From Eikenella halliae (GTDB lineage: Bacteria > Pseudomonadota > Gammaproteobacteria > Burkholderiales > Neisseriaceae), in assembly GCF_001648475.1 (NCBI RefSeq), contig NZ_LXSQ01000031.1, positions 1 to 22,048 of the forward strand: 22,048 nt of DNA. Reading direction: 5' to 3'. The notes beneath the pieces are model-generated. The model was not told where the DNA came from, made no database searches, and worked only from the letters and a program-made list of their open reading frames with translations. A program made the position numbers and the translations under genes. Of this stretch, positions 11,081 to 19,712 are shown in pieces. Position 1 is the first letter of the stretch; each line of letters opens with the position of its first letter.

Positions 11081-13873
11081 ATGAAACGTATGTTATTTAA
11101 CGCCACCCAGGCCGAAGAGCTGCGTGTGGCGATTGTAGACGGGCAAAACCTGCTCGATCTCGACATTGAAACGCTGGGCAAAGAACAGCGCAAAGGCAAT
11201 ATCTACAAAGGCATCATCACCCGCATCGAGCCCTCGCTCGAGGCCTGCTTCGTGGACTACGGCACCGACCGCCACGGCTTCCTCCCCTTCAAAGAAGTTT
11301 CCCGCGCCTACTTCCAAGACTACGACGGCGGCCGCGCCCGCATCCAAGACGTATTGCAGGAAGGCATGCAGGTTATCGTGCAGGTGGAAAAAGACGAACG
11401 CGGCAACAAAGGTGCCGCGCTCACCACCTTCATCAGCCTGGCCGGCCGCTATCTCGTGCTCATGCCGAACAACCCGCGCGGCGGCGGCATTTCCCGCCGT
11501 ATCGAAGGCGAAGAGCGCCAAGAGCTTAAAGCCGCCATGAGCCAGCTCGACGTGCCGCCCGGCATGAGCCTGATCGCCCGCACCGCCGGCATCGGCCGCA
11601 GCGTGGAAGAGTTGCAATGGGATTTCAACTACCTATTGCAACTGTGGCGCGCCATCGAAGAAGCCGGCAACGCCCATCAAGACCCCTACCTCCTCTTCAT
11701 GGAGAGCTCCCTGCTCATCCGCGCCATCCGCGACCACTACCGCTCCGACATCGGCGAAATCCTCATCGACAACCGCGAAGTGTTCGGCCAAGTGCAGGAA
11801 TTCATGAGCTATGTGATGCCGCACAACGTAGGCAAGCTCAAATACTACGACGACCACATCCCGCTCTTCTCCCGCTTCCAAATCGAACACCAAATCGAAA
11901 GCGCCTTCTCGCGCTCCGTGAGCCTGCCTTCCGGCGGCGCCATCGTAATCGACCACACCGAAGCCCTGGTTTCCGTAGACGTGAACTCCGCCCGCTCCAC
12001 CCGCGGCGCCGACATCGAAGAAACCGCCTTCCAAACCAATATGGAAGCCGCCGAAGAAGTGGCCCGCCAAATGCGCCTGCGCGACTTGGGCGGCCTGATC
12101 GTGATCGACTTCATCGACATGGAAAACCCCAAGCATCAGCGCGATGTGGAAAACACCCTGCGCGACGCGCTGCGGAAAGACCGCGCCCGCGTGCAGATGG
12201 GCAAACTTTCCCGCTTCGGCCTGCTTGAGCTTTCCCGCCAGCGCCTGCGCCCCTCCCTGGGCGAAAGCAGCCACGTGGCCTGCCCGCGCTGCGCCGGTAC
12301 CGGCGTGATCCGCGGCATCGAATCCACCGCCCTGCACGTGTTGCGCATCATTCAAGAAGAAGCGATGAAGGACAACACCGAAGAAGTGCACGCCCAAGTG
12401 CCGGTGGACGTGGCCACCTTCCTGCTCAACGAAAAACGCGCCGAACTGTTCGGCCTGGAAGAGCGGCTGGACGTATCCATCCTGATGATTCCCAACACCC
12501 ATCTGGAAAACCCGCACTACAACATCACCCGCGTGCGCCCCGACGATGTGGACGATGATGCCGAGCCCAGCTACAAACAAGTCGAAATCCCCGAAGAAGA
12601 CGACAGCCAAACCTTGGAAATCGGCCGCCAGGCTAAGCCTGTGAAACCCGAGCCCGCCGTAAAAGGCATCAAACACAGCAGCCCCGCCCCCGTGGTGCAG
12701 CAGCCTGCCGAACCCGGCTTGCTGGCCGGCATCGGCGCCTGGTTTGCCAAACTGTTCGGCGGCGGCGAAAGCAAACCCGCCGAAGCCCCCGCAGCCAACA
12801 ACGAGCGCAACGGCGGCAACCGCGGCAAAGCCCCGCAAAACCGCAACCGCCGCAACCGCAGCCAGCAGCGCGGCCAAAGCGGCAACAGCCGCCCGCCGCG
12901 CCAGCAAAATGCCGACGATGCCGAAACCTTGGACAACCGTACACCGCAACAGCTGGCAGAGAAATCCGCTGCCGAGCAGCAGCCCAATCCGCGCCAACGC
13001 CGCCGCCAACGCAAAGACAGCGATGTTCAGGTAGCCTCGGCTGAAAACGATAAGCTGCAAGTCGCCAGCCAAGCGGCCGATATCCCCGAACGCGTTGCTG
13101 ATGACACCGGCAGCCCTGCAGAAAACCAAGAGCGTGGCAACGAACGCAGCGAGCGCAACAATGAGCGCGGCGAACGCAACGAACGCCGCTCCGGCCGTGA
13201 CCGCCGCCAAGAAAACGGCCAACGCAACGGCAAAGGCCGTGGCCGCCAGCGCAACATCCCCTCTGCACAGAAAATCATCCAATATCTGGATATTCCGCTG
13301 CAAGCCGAGCTGGTAAAATCTGCCGCCGACGTGGTATTGGGCTTGCACACCGAAGCACCCGCCCCCATGCCGCAGCCCGATGAAGCCGACATCAACAAAC
13401 CGCTGGTCATTACCATCCCCGAAGTAGCCGATGAAGCCGATGCGCCCACCTTCGTGTTTGCCGAAGAAAACACCGCCGAAGCTGCCGAAGCTGTCAACCC
13501 GGCTGCGGTTGCAAGCCCGGTTGCGGAAACAGCACGGGAAGAAGCCGTTGTGGTGGAAACTGTGGCCGTAGAAGCCTCATCTGCCGAAGCTCAAGCTGCT
13601 CCTGCCGATGATTCCATTGCTGCCGCAGCCCAAGCTGTAGAAACGGCAGCGTCAGCCGTGGCACAACCCGCGCCGCAACAAACCGCAGCCGAACCTGCGG
13701 CCTCCGACCTGGGTGGTCTGGTATTGGTGCAAACCGATCCCGCAGCGCTCACTGCCGTTCAGCCCGAGCCCGAACAGCCCAAAGGCCTGCGCCGCGCCGA
13801 TGTTGCCCCCGCCGCCCCGGCCGCCGTGCCCGAGCCGCAGCAACTGCAGCAAGTGGAAACCCACCACAGCTGA
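11081..13873 (+). CDS. rne: Ribonuclease E
   Basis: Endoribonuclease (930 aa) for mRNA decay and rRNA/tRNA processing, and scaffold of the degradosome. The ATG at 11081 gives MKRMLFNATQAEELRVAIVDG, matching the E. coli start. The S1 domain is at about 36-120. Catalytic Asp300 (VDVNSARSTRG) and Asp343 (IDFIDM) match E. coli Asp303 and Asp346. The zinc-link cysteines Cys401 and Cys404 (CPRCAGTG) match Cys404 and Cys407. From about residue 500 the protein is disordered. GLLAGIGAWFAKLFGG (546-561) resembles the membrane-targeting amphipathic helix of E. coli RNase E. Two Arg-rich RNA-binding stretches follow (about 580-610 and 685-725), then an Ala/Glu/Pro-rich tail. A DUS lies in the coding region (13026-13037). 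Confidence 0.95.
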   Translation: MKRMLFNATQAEELRVAIVDGQNLLDLDIETLGKEQRKGNIYKGIITRIEPSLEACFVDYGTDRHGFLPFKEVSRAYFQDYDGGRARIQDVLQEGMQVIVQVEKDERGNKGAALTTFISLAGRYLVLMPNNPRGGGISRRIEGEERQELKAAMSQLDVPPGMSLIARTAGIGRSVEELQWDFNYLLQLWRAIEEAGNAHQDPYLLFMESSLLIRAIRDHYRSDIGEILIDNREVFGQVQEFMSYVMPHNVGKLKYYDDHIPLFSRFQIEHQIESAFSRSVSLPSGGAIVIDHTEALVSVDVNSARSTRGADIEETAFQTNMEAAEEVARQMRLRDLGGLIVIDFIDMENPKHQRDVENTLRDALRKDRARVQMGKLSRFGLLELSRQRLRPSLGESSHVACPRCAGTGVIRGIESTALHVLRIIQEEAMKDNTEEVHAQVPVDVATFLLNEKRAELFGLEERLDVSILMIPNTHLENPHYNITRVRPDDVDDDAEPSYKQVEIPEEDDSQTLEIGRQAKPVKPEPAVKGIKHSSPAPVVQQPAEPGLLAGIGAWFAKLFGGGESKPAEAPAANNERNGGNRGKAPQNRNRRNRSQQRGQSGNSRPPRQQNADDAETLDNRTPQQLAEKSAAEQQPNPRQRRRQRKDSDVQVASAENDKLQVASQAADIPERVADDTGSPAENQERGNERSERNNERGERNERRSGRDRRQENGQRNGKGRGRQRNIPSAQKIIQYLDIPLQAELVKSAADVVLGLHTEAPAPMPQPDEADINKPLVITIPEVADEADAPTFVFAEENTAEAAEAVNPAAVASPVAETAREEAVVVETVAVEASSAEAQAAPADDSIAAAAQAVETAASAVAQPAPQQTAAEPAASDLGGLVLVQTDPAALTAVQPEPEQPKGLRRADVAPAAPAAVPEPQQLQQVETHHS
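13026..13037 (-). repeat. DUS embedded in rne
   Basis: TTCAGGTAGCCT in the frame GTT CAG GTA GCC TCG (V-Q-V-A-S), within the disordered C-terminal half where the protein tolerates sequence change. Confidence 0.9.
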
Positions 13874-13909
13874 TCTAGGTTTTCAGGTAGCCTGCCCAGG
13901 CCACAAACC

Positions 13910-13943
13910 AACCGCCCCGAACAAATGCTTGGGGCGGTTTGTT
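13910..13943 (+). terminator. Intrinsic terminator of rne
   Basis: AACCGCCCC (13910-13918) pairs perfectly with GGGGCGGTT (13931-13939), with a 12-nt loop, followed by TGTT. Unlike most terminators here it is not built from DUS copies. Confidence 0.8.
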
Positions 13944-13979
13944 ATCGGCGATTTGAGGCTACCTGAAATCTAAGCGCAA

Positions 13980-14090
13980 AATAGCCGAACGGATTTTGGA
14001 ATAAAGTCGGCGCAAGGCGGGGAACCGCAGGCGGCACAAAAATTCGGCAAGGCGGACCAACGCTGTGCAGAATTAGGTTGACGTACTATA
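13980..14090. repeat. Strongly decayed Correia-type element
   Basis: The core keeps GGCGCAAGGCGGGGAACCGCAG and CGGCAAGGCGGACCAACGCTG in the usual order, and the right end is TACTATA. The left end is too degraded to place exactly. Confidence 0.5.
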
Positions 14091-14374
14091 CGGCAGGTCG
14101 GCGAGCCATCACCGCATGAAATGAAGCGCTTCAGCCATCGCAAACCAACCCATCCCCCGCCCCCTATTTTCAGGTAGCCTCCCCTCCCGCCTGAGGCAGG
14201 CTGAAAACACTGCTGCCCGTTTTATGGCGGATTACTCGGCTGAAACCCGCTTTCAGGTAGCCTTTTGTGCCAAATCCTTATAAAATCGGCGACTTGTTTT
14301 TTACTTATTCCGGCACGGCAGGCAAGCTGCAACCGCCCGCCACACAGCCGCACTCAAACCACTCCGAGACCACC

Positions 14375-17161
14375 ATGACTGACTACTCCCAAACCGTAAA
14401 CCTCTACGAATCCCCCTTCCCCATGCGCGGCAATCTTGCCAAGCGCGAACCGGCGTGGGTGAAGCAGTGGCAGGACGAAAAACGTTATCAGAAGCTGCGT
14501 CAAATCGCGGCCGGCCGCCCCAAATTCATCCTGCACGACGGCCCGCCCTATGCCAACGGCGACATCCACATCGGTCATGCGGTCAATAAAATCCTGAAAG
14601 ACATCATCATCCGCAGCAAAACGCTGGCGGGCTTCGATGCGCCCTATGTGCCCGGCTGGGACTGCCACGGCCTGCCGATTGAAGTGATGGTGGAAAAACT
14701 GCACGGCAAAGAAATGCCGCCCAGCAAGTTCCGCGAGCTGTGCCGCCAATATGCCGCCGAGCAGATTCTGCGCCAGAAAAAAGACTTTATCCGCCTGGGC
14801 GTGATTGGCGATTGGGAAAACCCCTATCTGACCATGGATTACAAAACCGAAGCCGATACCGTGCGCACGCTGGGCGAGATTTACAAAGCAGGCTACCTGT
14901 ATCGCGGCGCGAAGCCCGTGCAGTTCTGCTTGGACTGCGGCTCGTCTCTGGCCGAGGCCGAAGTGGAATACAAAGACAAAACCTCCCACGCGATTGACGT
15001 TGCCTACCGCTTCCAAGACAACGCCGCGCTGGCCAAGGCTTTCAGGCTGCCTGAAATCTCCGGCGAAGCCTTTGCCGTGATTTGGACCACCACGCCGTGG
15101 ACGCTGCCCGCCAGCCAGGCCGTTTCTGCCGGCACCGACATCGTGTACCAACTCATCGACACCCCGCGCGGCAAACTGGTGCTGGCCAAAGATTTGGCCG
15201 AAGCCACACTGGAACGCTATGGCTTTTCAGGTAGCCCTATACTTGCCGAATGTACTGGTGCCGATTTAGAAAATATACTGGCTGAACATCCGCTTATCGA
15301 TGGTCGAGATATCCCAGTAATCAACGGCGACCACGTGACCACCGAAGCCGGTACCGGCCTCGTGCACACCGCGCCCGCGCACGGTTTGGAAGACTATTTC
15401 GTCTGCAACAAATACGGCATCGAGCTCTACAACCCCGTGAACGCGCAAGGCCGCTATATCGCCGAAGTGCCGCGCCTGGCCGGCATGACCGTGTGGGAAG
15501 CCAACCAGCCGATTATCGACTGGCTGCAAGAAAACGGCCGCCTGCTCGCCCACGGCAAAATCGAACACAGCTACGCCCACTGCTGGCGGCACAAAACCCC
15601 GCTGATTTACCGCGCCACCGGCCAATGGTTCATCGGCATGGACAAAGCCGGCGCAGACGGCAAAACCCTGCGCGACAAAGCCCTGAAAGCCGTGGACGAC
15701 ACCGAATTCTTCCCCGCCTGGGGTCGCGCCCGCCTCGAAGCCATGATTGAAGGCCGCCCCGACTGGGTCGTGAGCCGCCAGCGTTTCTGGGGCACGCCGA
15801 TGACCTTCTTCGCCCACAAAGAAACCGGCGAACTGCACCCCGACTCCGCCGCGCTGCTGGAAAAAGTCGCCCTGCTCATCGAGAAAAAAGGCATCAACGC
15901 TTGGTTTGAGCTGGATAAAGCCGAGCTCTTGTCGCCCGAAGACTGCGAACAATACGACAAACTGCCCGACACCATGGACGTATGGTTCGATTCAGGCAGC
16001 ACCCACTTCTCCGTGCTGAAACAACGCCCCGAGCTCGCCTGGCCGGCCGATTTGTATTTGGAAGGCAGCGACCAGCACCGCGGCTGGTTTCAATCCTCCA
16101 TGCTCACCGGCTGCGCCACCCTCGGCCGCGCGCCCTACAAACAACTGCTCACCCACGGCTTCGTGGTTGACCAGAACGGGCGCAAAATGTCCAAATCCAT
16201 CGGCAACGTGGTTGCCCCGCAGGAGGTGTATAACGAATTCGGCGCCGACATCCTGCGCCTGTGGGCGGCCGCCACCGACTACAGCGGCGAACTGGCGATT
16301 TCCAAAGAAATCCTCAAACGCGTAACCGAAAGCTACCGCCGCATCCGCAACACACTGAGCTTCCTGTTTGCCAACCTCAAAGACTTCAACCCGATTGAAG
16401 ACGCCGTGCCGCAGGCCGACATGGTGGAAATCGACCGCTACGCCCTCGTGCTGGCGCGCCAGTTACAGGAAAAAGTTTCAGGTAGCCACTACCCGCGCTA
16501 CGCCTTCCACTTCGCCGTGCAGGACATCGTACAGTTCTGCTCCGAAGACCTCGGCGCGTTTTATCTGGACATCCTGAAAGACCGCCTCTACACCACCAAA
16601 AAAGACGGCCACGCCCGCCGCAGCGCGCAAACCGCGCTCTACCACATCACCCGCAGCCTTGTGCTCCTGATGTCGCCCATCCTCTGCTTCACCGCCGAAG
16701 AAGCGTGGGACATCATCGGCGGCGGCGAAGAAGACAGCGTGCTCTACCACACCCTGCACGACTTTCCGCCCGTCCCCGCCGCCGGCGAAGCCGCACTCAC
16801 GGAAAAATGGGCGCACATCCGCGAAGCCCGCGCCGTTGTAAACGCCGCCATCGAGCCGCTGCGCGCCGACAAAACCGTCGGCTCGTCCCTGCAGGCTGAA
16901 GTCGTCCTCACCGCACCCGAACCGCAATACGGCTACCTGAAAGCACTCGGCAGCGAACTGCGCTTCGCCATGCTCGTTTCCAAAATCGAGCTGCAAAAAG
17001 GCGATGAGCTCACCGCCGAAGTCCGCCCCAGCACCGAAGCCAAATGCGAACGCTGCTGGCACTACGTGGACAGCGTTGGCAGCGTTGCCGCCCACCCCAC
17101 CCTGTGCGCCCGCTGCGCCGGGAATGTGGACGGCAAAGGCGAAGAACGGGATTACGCCTAA
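14375..17161 (+). CDS. ileS: Isoleucine--tRNA ligase
   Basis: Class I aminoacyl-tRNA synthetase (928 aa) charging tRNA-Ile, with an editing domain against valine. HIGH motif is His65-Ile-Gly-His68. The CP1 editing insertion spans about 185-390 (WTTTPWTLPAS, GLVHTAPAHG). KMSKS is 604-608. The C-terminal zinc site is Cys891/Cys894 (CERCWHY) and Cys911/Cys914 (CARC), equivalent to E. coli Cys901, 904, 921 and 924. The ATG at 14375 gives MTDYSQTVNLYESPFPMRGNL, the neisserial IleS start; the open frame before it is not typical of the family. Several one-mismatch DUS and one AGGCTGCCTGAA (15044-15055) lie inside. A patch at 15238-15320 has unusual codons. A terminator follows at 17217-17248. Confidence 0.96.
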   Translation: MTDYSQTVNLYESPFPMRGNLAKREPAWVKQWQDEKRYQKLRQIAAGRPKFILHDGPPYANGDIHIGHAVNKILKDIIIRSKTLAGFDAPYVPGWDCHGLPIEVMVEKLHGKEMPPSKFRELCRQYAAEQILRQKKDFIRLGVIGDWENPYLTMDYKTEADTVRTLGEIYKAGYLYRGAKPVQFCLDCGSSLAEAEVEYKDKTSHAIDVAYRFQDNAALAKAFRLPEISGEAFAVIWTTTPWTLPASQAVSAGTDIVYQLIDTPRGKLVLAKDLAEATLERYGFSGSPILAECTGADLENILAEHPLIDGRDIPVINGDHVTTEAGTGLVHTAPAHGLEDYFVCNKYGIELYNPVNAQGRYIAEVPRLAGMTVWEANQPIIDWLQENGRLLAHGKIEHSYAHCWRHKTPLIYRATGQWFIGMDKAGADGKTLRDKALKAVDDTEFFPAWGRARLEAMIEGRPDWVVSRQRFWGTPMTFFAHKETGELHPDSAALLEKVALLIEKKGINAWFELDKAELLSPEDCEQYDKLPDTMDVWFDSGSTHFSVLKQRPELAWPADLYLEGSDQHRGWFQSSMLTGCATLGRAPYKQLLTHGFVVDQNGRKMSKSIGNVVAPQEVYNEFGADILRLWAAATDYSGELAISKEILKRVTESYRRIRNTLSFLFANLKDFNPIEDAVPQADMVEIDRYALVLARQLQEKVSGSHYPRYAFHFAVQDIVQFCSEDLGAFYLDILKDRLYTTKKDGHARRSAQTALYHITRSLVLLMSPILCFTAEEAWDIIGGGEEDSVLYHTLHDFPPVPAAGEAALTEKWAHIREARAVVNAAIEPLRADKTVGSSLQAEVVLTAPEPQYGYLKALGSELRFAMLVSKIELQKGDELTAEVRPSTEAKCERCWHYVDSVGSVAAHPTLCARCAGNVDGKGEERDYA
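15044..15055 (+). repeat. DUS variant of another dialect inside ileS
   Basis: AGGCTGCCTGAA, one base different from the Eikenella form and identical to the dialect described for Simonsiella. It is read as AGG CTG CCT GAA (R-L-P-E). Confidence 0.6.
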
Positions 17162-17216
17162 ACCGGTTGGGGCTGCCTAAAAGCGTCAGCCTCAACGAAA
17201 TTAAACTGTCCGCAGC

Positions 17217-17248
17217 AAAAAGGTGGGCATTGGTTGCCCGCCTTTTTT
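17217..17248 (+). terminator. Intrinsic terminator of ileS
   Basis: AGGTGGGCA (17221-17229) pairs with TGCCCGCCT (17235-17243) with one G-U pair and a 5-nt loop. It is preceded by an A-run and followed by T to 17248. A DUS (17247-17258) overlaps its end. Confidence 0.85.
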
Positions 17249-17267
17249 CAGGTAGCCTGAAAGCGCA

Positions 17268-17330
17268 TATAGTCGAAATAATGATTTCTTCATGTCGGGC
17301 GGCAAGGCGGGGCAACGAAACCAGCCGCAA
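17268..17330. repeat. Possible Correia-type fragment
   Basis: TATAGTCGAAATAATGATTT is followed by GGGCGGCAAGGCGGGGCAACG, which resembles the left end and core of the Correia-type elements. No right end is recognisable. Confidence 0.3.
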
Positions 17331-17447
17331 ATCGGCTTTCCCGAACCCGGGATTTGGGCATAACCGCCGTGCCGGATACAAACATCCTACGGCTACCCAT
17401 TGCCAGCCTTCTTTCAGGTAGCCTGGAAATACATAAGGATCAAACAC

Positions 17448-18128
17448 ATGACAAGCCACCCCTATTTAGACCTGCAACAGGGCAATGTGGAAAACTATTG
17501 CATGATGGTGCCCAAAGCAGAAGAGCCGCAATGGTACGAGCAAGGCTGGCTGCCGCATTACGCCGTCGGCCTGTCGCGCCGCGAGGCCAACCGTGCCTCT
17601 CTGGTTTACGGCTTCATGCGCTTCAAGCGCGATATATTGCTGTTTGGCCGCCCCGAACATTTGGCGGCCAAATCCTCCATCGGGCGCAAAATTGTTGGTT
17701 TCTGCACCCATCTTGGCACTTACGGCATGGGTGGCCCCGGCTTTTTCGGACTACTGCTGGACACGAACGAATACTTGGTTTACACCGCATGGCACGCGGG
17801 ATACAGCACGCTGCTGGACAGCCGCGCAGTAGAAATTTACCCATACGGCAACACTACCGCACGCGGTTGGATCGGCAATTTGAACGGAGCCGAATGGGAC
17901 GAACTCTCTCCCCTGATCACCGGCTGCGAAATCGCCGATTGCACCCTCGCCGAGCACCGCTGCACCCTGCGGCTGCAAAAAGACGGCCAAACCCATTTAT
18001 TGGAATTCGTGCGCCAAGACGAACGCATCCCGAGCACTCCTGATCAAGAACCCCGCTTGGCATACGAAGACGGAAAAATCGCCGACTATTTGATGTATCA
18101 GCATAAAAACGCTTGGCTGGTGGTGTAG
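17448..18128 (+). CDS. Protein of unknown function (226 aa)
   Basis: A 226-aa protein that I do not recognise. It has no signal peptide, and the only hydrophobic stretch (about 82-105, IVGFCTHLGTYGMGGPGFFG) is Gly-rich rather than a clear membrane helix. Trp, Tyr and His are frequent (WYEQGWLPHYAVG, YTAWHAGYSTL), which suggests a compact globular protein. The ATG at 17448 has AAGGA 8 nt upstream, so the start is well supported. It stands alone between the ileS terminator and its own inverted DUS terminator (18148-18190). A DUS and a possible Correia fragment lie upstream. Confidence 0.75.
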   Translation: MTSHPYLDLQQGNVENYCMMVPKAEEPQWYEQGWLPHYAVGLSRREANRASLVYGFMRFKRDILLFGRPEHLAAKSSIGRKIVGFCTHLGTYGMGGPGFFGLLLDTNEYLVYTAWHAGYSTLLDSRAVEIYPYGNTTARGWIGNLNGAEWDELSPLITGCEIADCTLAEHRCTLRLQKDGQTHLLEFVRQDERIPSTPDQEPRLAYEDGKIADYLMYQHKNAWLVV

Positions 18129-18147
18129 GCAGGCTCGTCTATGCGGC

Positions 18148-18190
18148 AAAAGGCTACCTGAAAACCGTTTCTTAGTTTTCAGGTAGCCTC
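18148..18190 (+). terminator. Terminator of the 226-aa gene (inverted DUS pair)
   Basis: AGGCTACCTGAA (18151-18162) pairs with TTCAGGTAGCCT (18178-18189), with flanking A/T pairs extending the stem. Confidence 0.75.
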
Positions 18191-18204
18191 CTTCCCATCC
18201 ATAC

Positions 18205-18233
18205 TTGACAGCGCGTTAAACAATTTTTACAAT
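18205..18233 (+). promoter_or_regulatory. Promoter of tRNA-Lys
   Basis: Perfect TTGACA (18205-18210) and TACAAT (18228-18233) are spaced by 17 bp. The following GCGCACC is a GC-rich discriminator of the type linked to stringent control of stable RNA genes. The predicted start near 18241 is about 7 nt before the mature tRNA. Confidence 0.85.
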
Positions 18234-18247
18234 GCGCACCTTCATTC

Positions 18248-18323
18248 GGGTCGTTAGCTCAGTTGGTAGAGCAGCGGACTCTTAATCCGTAGGTCGAGCG
18301 TTCGAGCCGCTCACGACCCACCA
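18248..18323 (+). tRNA. tRNA-Lys (anticodon CTT)
   Basis: A 76-nt tRNA with encoded CCA. The acceptor stem GGGTCGT (18248-18254) pairs with ACGACCC (18313-18319). The D arm is GCTC AGTTGGTA GAGC. The anticodon arm is GCGGA-CTCTTAA-TCCGT with anticodon CTT (Lys, codon AAG). The T arm is GAGCG-TTCGAGC-CGCTC, followed by discriminator A and CCA. Apart from the anticodon stem and the T arm it closely follows E. coli tRNA-Lys. Confidence 0.97.
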
Positions 18324-18327
18324 AAAT

Positions 18328-18367
18328 AAAACCAGCCTAAGCAATCACTTAGACTGGTTTTTATTTT
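18328..18367 (+). terminator. Intrinsic terminator of tRNA-Lys
   Basis: ACCAGCCTAAG (18331-18341) pairs with CTTAGACTGGT (18348-18358), with one C-A mismatch, followed by TTTTTATTTTT. Confidence 0.9.
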
Positions 18368-18417
18368 TCGCATCACACTGCCAATTAAGTTAGTCTGGCA
18401 AATTCTTGCCCCATCTC

Positions 18418-19062
18418 CTATCCATAAAACAGCATCCACAGCGCGCGCAACAGGGCAATCAGTAGGATTTTCTCGCTCGCCAGCAAACAGGCTACCTGAA
18501 AAAGCAAACTGATCAGCAACACGCCCTGAAACTGCAAAGAGCTGAACAGCAGCACGTCGTCTCGGCTCAAATAACGCCGGTGCAGCCACATCAGCAGCAT
18601 CAGCAGCGTCTGCCCGGCGATCCACAGTATCGGTTTGAGCAAATACAGCGTGGCAAGGCCGGTAAGCAGCGGGGCAGACATCCCTTGCGGATACTGCCAG
18701 CCCGCCAGCAAGAGCAAAAACAAAAACGTAATATGCTGCACCGCGCCGGCCACGGCGAAATAGGCCAGAAACACCCCTCCACCGTCCAGCCGCCAGCCCA
18801 TCTGCCGCGCATCGTAGCGCCAGCCATTAGCAAACAGAAACAGGCTGCCCAGCGCAAAATAGCCGTACACCGGATAGAGGTTGGCCACATGGGTAATCCC
18901 CAGCACGCCGGGCATAATCCGTGCGCTGAGGATGCCGAAGCCCAGCCACAGCATCACGCTGCCCCACAGCCAGGAAAACTGCTGCCGCCGGAACGCCAAA
19001 GTCAGAAACACGGCGATATACACCGATAGCGCCCACAAGGTTGGGCTTTGCCAGGCCATCAT
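18418..19062 (-). CDS. Integral membrane protein of unknown function
   Basis: A 214-aa inner-membrane protein with about six to seven hydrophobic segments, among them LWALSVYIAVFLTLAF near the N-terminus, VFLAYFAVAGAVQHITFLFL in the middle and VLLISLLFQVACLLA near the end. I do not recognise the family and see no transport or catalytic motif. The ATG at 19062 overlaps the stop of the upstream DUF484 gene (ATGA), so it is the third gene of a coupled dapF-DUF484 unit; a second ATG follows directly at 19059. In many proteobacteria this operon position is held by xerC, so the gene here is a replacement or insertion. A perfect DUS (18489-18500) is embedded and reads F-Q-V-A-C. Confidence 0.8.
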   Translation of the reverse strand: MMAWQSPTLWALSVYIAVFLTLAFRRQQFSWLWGSVMLWLGFGILSARIMPGVLGITHVANLYPVYGYFALGSLFLFANGWRYDARQMGWRLDGGGVFLAYFAVAGAVQHITFLFLLLLAGWQYPQGMSAPLLTGLATLYLLKPILWIAGQTLLMLLMWLHRRYLSRDDVLLFSSLQFQGVLLISLLFQVACLLASEKILLIALLRALWMLFYG

Positions 19063-19712
19063 TGCCACCCGCCGGCTCTGGCCAGCGCCGCTGCGGTGCA
19101 GGCAGCCAGCTCGCGCATCCAATCCAGCGGCAAATCCGGCGTAAAGCGCGTTTCATCCGTATCGCCCGCCACCATCGCCGCCACGGTTTGCCCGTTCACG
19201 CGCAAGGGCAGCAGCAGGAAGCTCTCCAGCCCCCTGCCCTCCTGCGGCAGCGCCTTCATCAGCAAAGGCGCGATGCGGTTGCCGCACAGCGGCTCTTCCA
19301 GGGCAGACAAGGTGGCATGGGCGGCATGGTTTTCAGGTAGCCTGTAGGCGCCGGAAACCGCACCTTTTTTCGGCGGCTCGGCCAACAGCCACACTCGGCC
19401 GGACGGCAGCGAAAAATCTTCCTGCCAGCCTGCCTCCGCCGCACGCAACACCTGCAACAGCGTATTGGCTGCCAGCAAGCGGCGCACGAAGCCGAGCATC
19501 CGGCCCAGCGTTTGGTGGTTGCTATCGGCATCCTGCATGATTTGTGCCAACTGCCCGGCCATTTTGGCCGCCTTTTTCTGCTGCGCCAGCCATTGCGCCT
19601 GCGCAAACGACTGCACCCGCCCCTCTGCCGGACGCACGCCCAAATCGGCGGCATGGTTCAACAGAAATTCCGGGTGCTCCTGCAAATAAGCCAATATTTT
19701 CTTTTCGTTCAT
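19059..19712 (-). CDS. DUF484 family protein
   Basis: Soluble 217-aa protein of the DUF484 family (YigA in E. coli), with unknown biochemical role. The N-terminus EKKILAYLQEHPEFLLNHAADL is the family hallmark. A predicted coiled-coil segment follows (about 36-65), then a GAF-like domain (about 80-215; SFLLLPLRVNGQTVAAMVAG). Placement directly after dapF is the conserved family context. The ATG overlaps the dapF stop by one base (TGATG), and its own stop overlaps the next gene. A perfect DUS is embedded at 19332-19343 and encodes R-L-P-E. Confidence 0.9.
   Translation of the reverse strand: MNEKKILAYLQEHPEFLLNHAADLGVRPAEGRVQSFAQAQWLAQQKKAAKMAGQLAQIMQDADSNHQTLGRMLGFVRRLLAANTLLQVLRAAEAGWQEDFSLPSGRVWLLAEPPKKGAVSGAYRLPENHAAHATLSALEEPLCGNRIAPLLMKALPQEGRGLESFLLLPLRVNGQTVAAMVAGDTDETRFTPDLPLDWMRELAACTAAALARAGGWQ
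19332..19343 (-). repeat. DUS embedded in the DUF484 gene
   Basis: On the coding strand AGG CTA CCT GAA (R-L-P-E), in the 18-bp context TACAGGCTACCTGAAAAC that is also found in cysA. Confidence 0.9.

Larger units (their letters stand above)
13874..14374. other. Non-coding region between rne and ileS
   Basis: 501 bp holding the rne terminator, four single DUS copies (13882, 13956, 14169, 14252) and a decayed Correia-type element (13980-14090). In-frame sequence upstream of the ileS start (14267-14374) looks non-coding. I see no clear sigma-70 promoter for ileS. Confidence 0.65.

Noticed and set aside
11633..13348. Long open frame of 571 codons on the minus strand, antisense to rne
   Set aside because: GC-rich shadow of rne. 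Its composition (Ala, Gly, His, Val-rich) reflects the reverse complement of the rne codons; no start signal or family motif.
14267..14374. N-terminal extension of ileS from the ATG at 14267
   Set aside because: The extension is not typical of IleS. The family N-terminus begins at MTDYS (14375).
14354..15151. 265-codon minus-strand frame over the ileS start
   Set aside because: Antisense shadow of ileS, Gly/Val/Phe-rich, no supporting signals.
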